Both the position numbers and the translations under genes were made by a program. A stretch of DNA of 64,000 nt, from the NCBI GenBank assembly GCA_019420945.1, contig JAHZGF010000017.1:124001-188000 (forward strand), read 5' to 3'. The notes below the pieces were generated by a model. That model was not told where the DNA came from. It did no database searches and worked only from the letters and a program-made list of their open reading frames with translations. Source of the DNA: Clostridiales bacterium (lineage in GTDB: Bacteria > Bacillota > Clostridia > Oscillospirales > Oscillospiraceae). Below, in pieces: positions 26,798 through 35,307 of this stretch. The stretch's first letter is position 1; each line of letters opens with the position of its first letter.

Positions 26798-27396
26798 AGA
26801 TTTTTCAAAAAGGACAGCCGATGGATGGGACAGGGTCCGTATTTCCGCAGCATCTCATAGTGGAGCTTGGTGCCGTAGCCTTTATGCTGTTCAAAATGAT
26901 ATTCGGGGTATTTTTCCGCCATCTCAAGCATGTACCGGTCCCGACTCACCTTGGCCAGGATGGAGGCGGCGGAGATGGAGGCGGACAGAGCGTCCCCGTG
27001 GACCACCATCCGGTTTGGCACTGTGATGCCGCTGTTGCGGTTACCGTCGATCAGGGCGAAATCCGGCAGCGGATTCAGCTGGTGAATGGCCAGATCCATG
27101 GCTTTCAGTCGGGCGTTCAGAATGTTGATCTGGTCGATTTCATGCTCATCCACGCTGGCCACCGCCCAGGCCACTGCCTGCTCCTTGATCTGGTCAAAGA
27201 GGGCTTCCCGGCGCTTGGGGGTTACCTTTTTGGAGTCATTTAACCAGGGCAAGTCAAACTGCTCCGGCAGAATTACCGCAGCTGCGTAGACGGGACCCGC
27301 CAGAGGACCGGCCCCGGCTTCGTCGGCGCCGCAGACCACCTGATAGCCCTGCTCATGGGCTTCCCGTTCCAGGGTCAGATATTCCTCGCAGGTCAT
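26794..27396 (-). CDS. rnhB: Ribonuclease HII
   Basis: RNase HII cuts RNA in RNA-DNA hybrids and single ribonucleotides. The 200-residue product has GADEAGAGPLAGP (Asp25-Glu26 of the catalytic set), LIDGNRNS, and VHGDALSASISAASILAKVSRD. It overlaps both ylqF (ATGA) and yraN (ATGA), forming the ylqF-rnhB-yraN string. Confidence 0.95.
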   Translation of the reverse strand: MTCEEYLTLEREAHEQGYQVVCGADEAGAGPLAGPVYAAAVILPEQFDLPWLNDSKKVTPKRREALFDQIKEQAVAWAVASVDEHEIDQINILNARLKAMDLAIHQLNPLPDFALIDGNRNSGITVPNRMVVHGDALSASISAASILAKVSRDRYMLEMAEKYPEYHFEQHKGYGTKLHYEMLRKYGPCPIHRLSFLKNL

Positions 27397-28253
27397 GCTT
27401 TGACCTCCTCAGGCCGCTCCAGAGTGAACCGGCCCAGCTTGCAAGAGCGGTACTCCTCCAGCAGCACCCGGCTCATTCGCTCCAGATCCACTTCTCCGCC
27501 GGAAATCAGGAAACCCCGTTTCCGACCGGCGGCCTCCAGCAGTTCCCAGCCCTGGGCGCCTTCGGGCAACTCGATTTTATATCGGGTGCGAATGGCCTCG
27601 GGGTATTCCCGGGCCAGCAGGGCCATCAAATTGCTGGCCAGCTCCTCCAGGTCCATGATCTCGTCTTTGACCGCTCCAGTGTAGGCCAGATTCAGGCCGA
27701 TGGACTGGTCCTCAAATTTGGGCCACAGGATACCCGGGGTGTCCAGCAGCTCCAGACCGCTGTCTACGCCCACCCACTGCTTGCCTCGGGTGACGCCGGG
27801 CCGGTTCTGGGCGGCAGCGGATTTGCGCCGGGCCACCTTATTGATAAAGGTAGATTTGCCCACGTTGGGGACTCCCACCACCATGGCACGGACCTGGCGG
27901 CCCACCTGACCCTTGGCGGCCCAGGCGGCAATCTGTTCCTTCAGCAAAGTCCGTACTGTGGGGGCGAACTGGTTGACCCCCTTGCCGGAGTTGGCGTCGG
28001 TCTCCAGTACGGCATAGCCTTTGGATTTAAAGTAGGCGCTCCAGGCCTTGTTGCCCGCCGGGTCCGCCTGGTCTGCCCGGTTCAGGATGATGAGCCGGGG
28101 TTTAGCGCCCACCAGAGTATCAATATCCGGGTTGCGGCTGGAAATGGGGATGCGGGCGTCCACAATCTCCGCCACCACATCCACCATCTTCAGGTTTTCC
28201 GCAATCATGCGCCGGGTCTTGGCCATATGGCCGGGATACCACTGCACGTTCAT
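27393..28253 (-). CDS. ylqF: Ribosome-biogenesis GTPase YlqF (RbgA)
   Basis: The 286-residue circularly permuted GTPase has G4 (LNRAD) ahead of G1 (GVPNVGKSTF), the hallmark of the YlqF/YawG family. It functions in late 50S assembly. The N-terminus NVQWYPGHMAKTRR is diagnostic. The gene follows rplS with a terminator between them, the same order as in Bacillus, where lepB may intervene. Confidence 0.95.
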   Translation of the reverse strand: MNVQWYPGHMAKTRRMIAENLKMVDVVAEIVDARIPISSRNPDIDTLVGAKPRLIILNRADQADPAGNKAWSAYFKSKGYAVLETDANSGKGVNQFAPTVRTLLKEQIAAWAAKGQVGRQVRAMVVGVPNVGKSTFINKVARRKSAAAQNRPGVTRGKQWVGVDSGLELLDTPGILWPKFEDQSIGLNLAYTGAVKDEIMDLEELASNLMALLAREYPEAIRTRYKIELPEGAQGWELLEAAGRKRGFLISGGEVDLERMSRVLLEEYRSCKLGRFTLERPEEVKA

Positions 28254-28300
28254 GGATTCTGGTCACCTACCCTTTCTCGGTTGATTTATTGGACAAAAAC

Positions 28301-28334
28301 GCAAAAAGGAGCGGTTGCCCGCTCCCATTTTTGC
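28301..28334 (-). terminator. Terminator between rplS and ylqF
   Basis: A hairpin with arms GCAAAAATGGGAGCGG and CCGCTCCTTTTTGC on the minus strand (stem of about 14 bp) is followed by GTTTTTG. It lies 10 bases past the rplS stop, so most rplS transcripts should end here and ylqF would depend on read-through or a weak promoter. Confidence 0.8.
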
Positions 28335-28343
28335 ATTGAGGAA

Positions 28344-28688
28344 TTACAGCTTCTCCTGGACCTTGGCTGCCTTACCCACGCGGCCGCGCAGATAGTACAG
28401 CTTGGCACGGCGGACCTTACCCTTGCGGACAGTCTCAACCTTGACCACGTTGGGGGAGTTCACGGGGAACACCTTCTCCACGCCCACGCCGTAGGAAATA
28501 CGACGGACAGTGAAGGTCTCGCCAACGCCGCCATGCTTCTTGGCGATAACAGTGCCTTCGAAGACCTGGATACGCTCCTTGGAACCTTCCTTGATCTTGA
28601 TGTGCACACGGACGGTGCTGCCGATCTCGATCTCGGGACGCTCGCTCTTGACGTTCTGAGCGTCAAGGACATCAATCAGATTGCTCAT
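28344..28688 (-). CDS. rplS: 50S ribosomal protein L19
   Basis: The 114-residue protein has the L19 core: FEGTVIAKKHGGVGETFTVR, YGVGVEKVFPVNSP and VRRAKLYYLRGR. Codon use is strongly biased, as expected for a ribosomal protein. GGAGGAAAAC precedes the ATG, and a consensus promoter lies at 28770-28798. Confidence 0.97.
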   Translation of the reverse strand: MSNLIDVLDAQNVKSERPEIEIGSTVRVHIKIKEGSKERIQVFEGTVIAKKHGGVGETFTVRRISYGVGVEKVFPVNSPNVVKVETVRKGKVRRAKLYYLRGRVGKAAKVQEKL

Positions 28689-28769
28689 TGAGTTTTCCTC
28701 CTGTTTTATAGGCGTTCATGCGGCTTACTTCTAAAAAAGCGCAGAGGACCACCCTTTATTAACCATGGC

Positions 28770-28798
28770 ATTATATCATGGCCCAACAGGGATTGCAA
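28770..28798 (-). promoter_or_regulatory. Promoter of rplS
   Basis: TTGCAA (28793-28798) and TATAAT (28770-28775) are exactly 17 bases apart on the minus strand, giving a leader of about 75 bases before rplS. The -35 lies 6 bases inside the space after the preceding gene. Confidence 0.8.
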
Positions 28799-28804
28799 GG
28801 ATTT

Positions 28805-29482
28805 TCAGCGAAAAATCTCAAAATTTTCGTCCAGTACTTCCCGGCGCTCAAACTCTACGAAATCCGGCTGGAACAGCGGGCAATGCTGCCGGGCAGTGGA
28901 GACCAGCAGCTCCGGGTTCAGGCCTGGGTTCTGGGCAGCCAGCACCGCGTGCAGAACCAGGGCCTCCCCATCCCGTTCCAGGCGCATGGAGTGGATCAGC
29001 GGGATCAGATCCACCTCGGTAAAGCCCTTTTTCGCCTTCTTGGAGGGCTTTTGAATCACCAGGCTGTCGGTATCATAGAGGGATAAGAACTCCTCCTCTA
29101 CTCCAGCCGGAATGCCCTGGTCAAAGGTGAGCCGGCAGGCCCAATTCAACCAGGCAATTTTACGCACAGGTACCTGAGCTTCGTAGCACTCCAGTACCTC
29201 GATGCCTTCGGGCAGCACTGCATTGATGCGGCCGGGTACCTCAGAGAGAGGAATGTCATCCAAGAGTTCGAACTCCAGAATCTCGCAGCGGCTGGAATAG
29301 CCCAGCGAAAGAGGCAGGGCGATGGAGACAAAGGTGTGTTGATTGAAGCCCTCAGTCTGCTTGGCGTTTAAGCCCGCCCGCAGAAAGGCCCGGGGGAAGG
29401 TGCGCATCAGGTCCAGATGGGAGATATAGCAGGCCCGGCCGGTCTTGGCGAAGAGTAGCCGATGTTTATGCATATGTGCCAT
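28805..29482 (-). CDS. TIGR03936-family radical SAM-associated protein (DUF2344)
   Basis: The 225-residue protein starts near HRLLFAKTGRACYISHLDLMRTFPRA, the signature of TIGR03936/DUF2344. In many bacteria this domain is fused to, or encoded beside, a TIGR03960 radical SAM protein, which here is the gene immediately upstream (3-base gap). Its role is unproven; it may help substrate or tRNA recognition by its partner. Confidence 0.88.
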   Translation of the reverse strand: MAHMHKHRLLFAKTGRACYISHLDLMRTFPRAFLRAGLNAKQTEGFNQHTFVSIALPLSLGYSSRCEILEFELLDDIPLSEVPGRINAVLPEGIEVLECYEAQVPVRKIAWLNWACRLTFDQGIPAGVEEEFLSLYDTDSLVIQKPSKKAKKGFTEVDLIPLIHSMRLERDGEALVLHAVLAAQNPGLNPELLVSTARQHCPLFQPDFVEFERREVLDENFEIFR

Positions 29483-29485
29483 AAT

Positions 29486-31351
29486 TTACGCCTCTCCCCT
29501 TTCCCGACGGGTCCGTTCCTCGTCGCACTTTCCGCACTCCAGCAATTTGTCGGCGCCGCAGCCCATGCACTGCACCCGGCAGTCCGGGGTGATGACGCTC
29601 TTATATGCCTGGTTGCGCTCCCGCCAGAAGTAGGCGGGCCGGACGCCCACGGAGATGTGGCTCCAGGGGAGCACTTCCTCATAGCTGCGCTCCCGGGTGG
29701 CGTAGAAGTCCGGGTCCACGCCGCAGGTCTCGAAAGCCTTTAGCCAGCGTTCCAGATTGAAATACTCGCTCCAGGAGTCAAACTTGGCCCCGTTACGCCA
29801 GGCCTCTTCAATGACTTTGCCCAGACGACGGTCGCCCCGGGCAAACACTGCCTCCAGATAGGAGGTGTCCGGGTCGTGCCAGTTGTAGATAATGGATTTA
29901 TTGGTGATGGCGCTGCGCAGCAGCTGCACCCGGCGCTGGTACTCCTCCATGGAGATCTGGGCTTCCCACTGGAAGGGGGTAAAGGGCTTGGGCACAAAGA
30001 AACTGGTGGACACGGTGATCCGGATGCCTCGGGCCCGGCTGGTGGCGTACTGGCGCCAGCACTGATAGACCTTGTTGGCCAGATCCGCGATGCCCAGCAC
30101 GTCCTCATCGGTCTCCGTGGGCAGGCCCAGCATGAAGTAGAGTTTCACAGCATTGCAGCCGCCTTCGAAGACGGTGCGGCAGGATTTCAGCAGGTCCTCT
30201 TCGGTGACGTTCTTGTTGATAGCGTCCCGCAAACGCTGGGTGCCCGCTTCCGGAGCAAAGGTAATGCTGCTCTTTCGGGCCCGTTGAAGCTTTTCCATAA
30301 TGGACATGGAGAAGCCGTCAGCCCGGAGAGAGGGCAGATTTAGGTTGATGTTTCGGGGAGTACAGTAATCCAGCAGACCGTCGCACAACCCTTCCAGCTG
30401 CCGATAGTCGCTGGAAGACAGGGATGACAGGGTCATTTCCTGATAGCCGGACTGCTGACAGGCTTCAATACCTTGCTGAATCAGCAGATCCAGGCTCTTG
30501 GGCCGCACCGGCCGATAGCAGAAACCTGCCTGGCAGAACCGGCAGCCCCGGATGCAGCCCCGGAACAGTTCCAGCATTACCCGGTCATGGACGATCTCCG
30601 TGGAAGGGATAATGGTATCCGTGGGGAAATAGGACGCGTCCAGGTCCTGGACAATGCGCTTGGTGATGGTGGCGGGTGCCCCATCCTTGGGGGTGATGGC
30701 GGCCACAGTGCCGTCGGGGTTATAAGTTACTTCATAGAGAGATGGCACATAGAGGCCGGGGATTTGGGCGGCCCGGCGGAGGTATTCCCGCTTGCTCCAG
30801 CCTTGGCGCTTGCCCTCCCGGTAGAGCTCAATCATCTCCACCGTCACATCCTCGCCCTCACCCAGGGAGAAGATGTCGACAAAATCCGCCAGGGGTTCAC
30901 CGTTATAGGCGCAGGTGCCGCCAGCCACGATGATGGGGGTATCCTCTCCCCGTTCCTCTGCCCGGACTGGCAGCCCCGCCAGGTCCAGCATATTGAGCAC
31001 GTTGGTATAGGCCATCTCATAGCCCAGAGAGAAGCCAATAAAGTCAAAGTCGGTGATGGGATCGCCGCTCTCCAACCCGTAGAGCGGGATGCCGGCTTTG
31101 CGCATCTCCTCCTCCATATCGGGCCAGGGGGCAAAGCAGCGCTCGCACCACACCCCCTCCATCCGGTTCATCACACCGTAGAGGATCCGCATGCCCAGAT
31201 TGGACATGCCGATTTCGTAGTTATCCGGGAAACAAAAAGCAAAGCGGGTGTCTACTTCCGCCTTGTCCTTTTGGATCTCATTAAATTCTCCGCCGGTATA
31301 GCGGGCGGGTTTTTGCACCCGGGGCAGGATTCGCTTCAGACGAGCATCCAT
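29486..31351 (-). CDS. TIGR03960-family B12-binding radical SAM protein
   Basis: The 621-residue enzyme has a B12-binding-like N-terminal region (DFIGFSLGYEMAYTNVLN) and a radical SAM core whose cluster Cys are 266, 270 and 273 (FRGCIRGCRFCQAG). A C-terminal Cys-rich tail (CRVQCMGCGADKLLECGKC) could bind another metal. The family is conserved next to ribosomal and RNase E/G genes in Clostridia, but the reaction is not established. It forms a two-gene unit with the TIGR03936 gene from its own promoter. Confidence 0.9.
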   Translation of the reverse strand: MDARLKRILPRVQKPARYTGGEFNEIQKDKAEVDTRFAFCFPDNYEIGMSNLGMRILYGVMNRMEGVWCERCFAPWPDMEEEMRKAGIPLYGLESGDPITDFDFIGFSLGYEMAYTNVLNMLDLAGLPVRAEERGEDTPIIVAGGTCAYNGEPLADFVDIFSLGEGEDVTVEMIELYREGKRQGWSKREYLRRAAQIPGLYVPSLYEVTYNPDGTVAAITPKDGAPATITKRIVQDLDASYFPTDTIIPSTEIVHDRVMLELFRGCIRGCRFCQAGFCYRPVRPKSLDLLIQQGIEACQQSGYQEMTLSSLSSSDYRQLEGLCDGLLDYCTPRNINLNLPSLRADGFSMSIMEKLQRARKSSITFAPEAGTQRLRDAINKNVTEEDLLKSCRTVFEGGCNAVKLYFMLGLPTETDEDVLGIADLANKVYQCWRQYATSRARGIRITVSTSFFVPKPFTPFQWEAQISMEEYQRRVQLLRSAITNKSIIYNWHDPDTSYLEAVFARGDRRLGKVIEEAWRNGAKFDSWSEYFNLERWLKAFETCGVDPDFYATRERSYEEVLPWSHISVGVRPAYFWRERNQAYKSVITPDCRVQCMGCGADKLLECGKCDEERTRRERGEA

Positions 31352-31397
31352 GGGCGTCCCTCCTGTCTGGTCGCTTGTTATTCGTAATTACCGCCTT

Positions 31398-31426
31398 ATT
31401 TTATCGGATTTATGAAGAAAATACAA
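31398..31426 (-). promoter_or_regulatory. Promoter of the TIGR03960/TIGR03936 pair
   Basis: TTGTAT (31421-31426) and TAAAAT (31398-31403) on the minus strand are 17 bases apart, about 50 bases upstream of the start. Confidence 0.65.
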
Positions 31427-31455
31427 GTCCGCCCGTCACTTTCCGACAACATCAA

Positions 31456-31484
31456 TTGCGTCCAGCTCCCTTTTGCCATACAAT
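31456..31484 (+). promoter_or_regulatory. Promoter of the plus-strand gene at 31515
   Basis: TTGCGT (31456-31461) and TACAAT (31479-31484) are 17 bases apart, 30 bases before the ATG. The arrangement is divergent from the TIGR03960 promoter. Confidence 0.65.
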
Positions 31485-31514
31485 AGAGACACAAAAACCA
31501 AAGGAGGTCTCTCC

Positions 31515-32570
31515 ATGTCCAGAATTGTACCGGAGTTAGAGGATTTGGAACCGGCAAATCTCAAAGAGTTTGCCCAACTGGAGCATCCGGAACTCTATGA
31601 CCTGAAACGGCTGATGGTTCGTTATTACAATACCGGTTCCCCCAGAATGCGGCAATCTGTGCGGGAGGAACTAGCCCACATGTTTCGCAGCAACGAGTTT
31701 CCTTACGTCTGTTCGGGAACCTCTTTGGAACAATTTTGGCGCTATAAGCGTGCGGATAAGGAGTTCAGTGGCAAAAAATTTGACTGCGACAATTCCAACG
31801 CCACCTGTGACATGACCTTTGAGCTTTACCGCTGCCTTTGGGGCTGGCCGGATGGGCTTATGTCGAAGACTTGTGAGGAAAACAGGCAGGCACAGGGCCG
31901 GCTTTCCACTTGGGGTGAACGGGGTTTCGGTGGAGACACCATGAATTCGGTGGCTACCACCTTAGGATTGTACCGCAAGGCGTTTCCAGAGCGGGACCCA
32001 GAGTCCGTTTTCTCGGCCTTTGCCCAGCTCACCCACTGCATCGGCAATTTTATTTTGGTTCCCTACGGCTTCAACCGGGGGCGCTATGGTAAGACCAATG
32101 ATTTCTGGGATGCCTCCCTCACCTGGCTGCAGCGGGATGGATTTCAGTCACTGAGGCCAGAGGATTTTACAAGATATATCAACTTTTTCTACCTATGGGA
32201 CTATGTGTCTCTGGACAGGAATGGTGACTACCAAGTCAAACCCCTGTTCGGAGGCCAGGATCGGTTGTCAAATGAAAACCTCTGGGCAGAAATAAAACCC
32301 GAGGAGATCCCCGGGTTTTGCGATACTGTGTGTGCCTGTATTCGCCGACGGGGCCGGTTTATGGCCCTTCTCCTCTATCTGAATACCCACCAGGAGCTGA
32401 AGCCGGTGGGCCAGGCCTTTTTAAATTATATTCAGGGAGAAACGTTTTTGCAGCAGGCCCATGGGGACGGTTACGCAGCCTCACTCCAAATTCTGAGGAC
32501 CTTGCTCCCGGATCGGATCGAAGATGATGTGCTCGCAACCCGGCTGTCTTTGCTCCTCCGCGAAGGATGA
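31515..32570 (+). CDS. Unidentified 351-residue protein
   Basis: I do not recognise this protein with confidence. AAAGGAGG stands 7 bases before the ATG and a promoter is upstream, so it is very likely expressed. It is soluble, aromatic- and Arg-rich, without signal peptide, membrane segment or P-loop. Notable parts are PYVCSGTSLEQFWRYKRAD, a CDNSNATCDMTFELYR stretch, FGGDTMNSVATTLGLY, and a HCIGNFILVPYGFNRGRYGK then SLTWLQRDGFQ, then RYINFFYLWDYV. The last three parts recall, in order and spacing, the DUF6994 family, but this is only a tentative resemblance. It stands alone, divergent from its left neighbour and convergent with the polysaccharide operon. Confidence 0.75.
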   Translation: MSRIVPELEDLEPANLKEFAQLEHPELYDLKRLMVRYYNTGSPRMRQSVREELAHMFRSNEFPYVCSGTSLEQFWRYKRADKEFSGKKFDCDNSNATCDMTFELYRCLWGWPDGLMSKTCEENRQAQGRLSTWGERGFGGDTMNSVATTLGLYRKAFPERDPESVFSAFAQLTHCIGNFILVPYGFNRGRYGKTNDFWDASLTWLQRDGFQSLRPEDFTRYINFFYLWDYVSLDRNGDYQVKPLFGGQDRLSNENLWAEIKPEEIPGFCDTVCACIRRRGRFMALLLYLNTHQELKPVGQAFLNYIQGETFLQQAHGDGYAASLQILRTLLPDRIEDDVLATRLSLLLREG

Positions 32571-32610
32571 CATGCTTTTTTAGCTGCGCTCGCTGCCGAT
32601 GATTTATGAC

Positions 32611-34164
32611 TCAGTTTGTTCGAAAAAAATGCTGCAGCCGAAGCTTACCCCCTGTCAGCCGATCCGCCAACTGTATACATTGCCGGAACTCTTCCTGCCT
32701 GCGGTAGATGAACCAGTAAATCAGATTGGGAACAATTCCGCAAATCACCAAACGCAGTGTCAGTGTCAGAATGTCCGGGAGTTGGATTGTTTGACAGACA
32801 AAAAAAGTAGCCGTGCAGCTCGTCAGTACCACCGCTGCATAGCGGGCCAATCTCTTTAGGTAGTTGGACAGATAGCACGGCTCAAATAAAATGTGAAACA
32901 AATTGTACAGCAGCCATGGCATACCAATGAGCAGGGTTGAAAGGACTGTGGAGAGCAACACGCCATAAATTCCCCAAAACTGTACCAGAATCAGATTCAT
33001 AACGAGATTGCTCAAAGAGGTAACCAGCGGACGGAACCGGTCCTGGCGCCAGATTCCAGCTGCGTCTTTATAGGTGTTGAGCAGTTGGTTTAGTTCGTAG
33101 ACGAAAAAGTAGATGCAGAAGCAGATGACTGCCGGAAAACCAAGCAGCAGCTCTCCTACCCAAAGTTTCATAAAGGGTTGGTACAGGCACAAAAGGCAAC
33201 AGGTACAGAACCCACTCAGCCAGGCAATGAGAAAGGTGAATTTTTTCAAATCATTAAAATTTTTCTCTTTTGACTCCACAATTATGCTGTTGCCAATGCC
33301 TGCTGTGCAGGCTTGAAACAGGACGGTAATCAATCCAATCAACGCAGTCAAAATAAAGAAATAATTTTGGTAGATCGCCAACACCGTCAGCCCCAGAAAC
33401 GCAGAAATGACAACGGTGTCAGTGGAATTGACAATGACAGCTCCCAGCTTGGAGGTGAACAGATCACGAATTCTGCTGTTGATTTGGTGGACCTGAGATG
33501 GCTCCAAGCTTCCGTGAGGGTGGTAATTGGGGTACTTTTTTTCCGCAGCCGCCGCAGTGATTACATTGGTGAGAAGCTGTGTGATCAGAGCTACCATAAT
33601 ATACAGATAATAGTTTTTCAGAAGAAAGATGACCAACAACTGCGCCCCATAACGAAGGGTATAGGTGAACAAACTCACCTTGCTGGTGATATCCACCCGC
33701 TGGTGGGCCTGAAACAGGGCGTTTTTATAGGCAAACAACCAGTAGGAGCACACCGTTGCCGCCAGATTTAGCCAGTAGAGCACATAAATATTTAATCCGG
33801 AAGGCAAATCACTTTTAATGAGTATAGGAATCAAAGGCGTGATTGCCAACCCGATCACAGCGATCACGCCGCCGATTGCCCGGTAATAGATCCGGTAAAG
33901 CTTCATGAGCGCACAGATGGCGGTCTTGTCATCCTCTGCAATGGGGCGATACATTCCGTAGACCATGGCGCTGCCTACTCCAAGCTCCGCCAGATTCAAT
34001 ACCTGTAGAATAGAGGTAAACAGGCTGTCCAACCCCAAATACTCTACGCCCATCCAGTAGATCATAACTGTTCGCAGCAAAAAAGGGGCTAAAATCTGAT
34101 ATAGTTTTAACAGCAGGCCGAAAAGAATATTTCGGCCTGCATTTTTGGTTCGATGGATCTTCAT
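32611..34164 (-). CDS. Wzx-type polysaccharide flippase
   Basis: The 517-residue protein has about 12-14 hydrophobic segments and an N-terminal pattern (RNILFGLLLKLYQILAPFLLRTVMIYWMG) typical of the MATE-superfamily polysaccharide exporters. It would flip the lipid-linked repeat unit across the membrane. It is the last gene of the operon. GGAGAAAA precedes the ATG. No clear terminator is visible in the 40 bases between it and the convergent gene. Confidence 0.88.
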   Translation of the reverse strand: MKIHRTKNAGRNILFGLLLKLYQILAPFLLRTVMIYWMGVEYLGLDSLFTSILQVLNLAELGVGSAMVYGMYRPIAEDDKTAICALMKLYRIYYRAIGGVIAVIGLAITPLIPILIKSDLPSGLNIYVLYWLNLAATVCSYWLFAYKNALFQAHQRVDITSKVSLFTYTLRYGAQLLVIFLLKNYYLYIMVALITQLLTNVITAAAAEKKYPNYHPHGSLEPSQVHQINSRIRDLFTSKLGAVIVNSTDTVVISAFLGLTVLAIYQNYFFILTALIGLITVLFQACTAGIGNSIIVESKEKNFNDLKKFTFLIAWLSGFCTCCLLCLYQPFMKLWVGELLLGFPAVICFCIYFFVYELNQLLNTYKDAAGIWRQDRFRPLVTSLSNLVMNLILVQFWGIYGVLLSTVLSTLLIGMPWLLYNLFHILFEPCYLSNYLKRLARYAAVVLTSCTATFFVCQTIQLPDILTLTLRLVICGIVPNLIYWFIYRRQEEFRQCIQLADRLTGGKLRLQHFFRTN

Positions 34165-34200
34165 TTTTTCTCCGGCTCGATCTTCCGTCTTGCTGCCATG

Positions 34201-35307
34201 TCAATGAGCAAAATAGGTTTGCAGTAAATCTTTAGATTGCTCTATAAATGGTTCTAATCTTTCTTTCACACCTGTGTAGTTGACGCTTTTGTACAGATCA
34301 ACGTGCGCTGCTGACGGGACAAAACGTTCCGTCAACCCGGCTTTTGATAAAAGAGTCATCAAACGGTTGCTGGTGGAATCTTCCCCGTTCGGTTCCCGCT
34401 GAACGCTCCAGAAGTTTTTTTCAAAAAGAATGCAGAACAGCGTACAGTGAAAAGAGTCCGTCACAATTACCTCTGCATCCCGGATCAATCGTAAAAACTC
34501 CCAGGGTCCCACCTGGTAGAGATCAATATCCGCAAAATTGCGATCCCGCTTCTGATAGGAAAAATGAACATGGGGAATGGAAGCAATCTGTCCGCCCCAA
34601 GCTGCGGCCTTGGCTTTGATATGCTGCCGGGTGTCCAGGCGATCTCCCAACAGATACGCAAACAATGTCTGGGAACCAATGAGGGCCGGGATTTTGTCCA
34701 GATGTCTTTCCCACGCTTCCCTGCTCAGCAGCAAAGTGGGATCGCAGACCACTTTCGCGTTCCATATCCCATGCTGAGTCAAAAAAAGTTGCGCCGCTTT
34801 TTCTCGTACAGTCAAAAGATTGAACTTTCGCAGAGAAGGCAACGCATCTACATGCCATTGGGTATCAAAACGGTCTGCTCCAAAACTAGCTCCATAGGCG
34901 CAGCGTTTTTTTTCTGGTAAGAAATCCAGAAAAAAACATTGGCTTCCGTATTTGGGGTGCCAAACCTGGTCGCTCCCCACCACAACACGATCGTACTGTT
35001 GGCCCAAGAAATGCAAGGCCTGTTGATCTACGGGCATAGAATGTGGAATCTGATCAGAAAACGACTCTATTCGCTTTTTTCGCTGATGCAGCTTCAGAAA
35101 TATCAGTGGGTGTCGGAATCTGGAATACAGAGGAAAACAGAGGCTTTTCAACCGCCTTTTTTCTCTTTGGTTTCCGGGATTGCAAAAAGAAATCTGTTCA
35201 CAGGTTACATCCGGAAGGCAGTTAAGAAAACGACAGAGGGCATAGGCTTGCAGTTGTCCGCCGTAATTATAGTTGTGATAATACAATGTCAGGATTCCTA
35301 CGTTCAA
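34201..35307 (-). CDS. Polysaccharide pyruvyl transferase family protein (second copy)
   Basis: About 368 residues. It opens with NVGILTLYYHNYNYGGQLQAYAL, the family's N-terminal strand and glycine loop, and ends with VIVTDSFHCTLFCILFEKNF (the DSFH motif). Family members transfer a pyruvyl ketal from PEP to a sugar in an extracellular polysaccharide. The start is probably a TTG at 35307, giving a TTGA overlap with the upstream glycosyltransferase stop and a GGAGG site about 12 bases before. A second member of the family lies at 41810-42943. Confidence 0.82.
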   Translation of the reverse strand: MNVGILTLYYHNYNYGGQLQAYALCRFLNCLPDVTCEQISFCNPGNQREKRRLKSLCFPLYSRFRHPLIFLKLHQRKKRIESFSDQIPHSMPVDQQALHFLGQQYDRVVVGSDQVWHPKYGSQCFFLDFLPEKKRCAYGASFGADRFDTQWHVDALPSLRKFNLLTVREKAAQLFLTQHGIWNAKVVCDPTLLLSREAWERHLDKIPALIGSQTLFAYLLGDRLDTRQHIKAKAAAWGGQIASIPHVHFSYQKRDRNFADIDLYQVGPWEFLRLIRDAEVIVTDSFHCTLFCILFEKNFWSVQREPNGEDSTSNRLMTLLSKAGLTERFVPSAAHVDLYKSVNYTGVKERLEPFIEQSKDLLQTYFAH

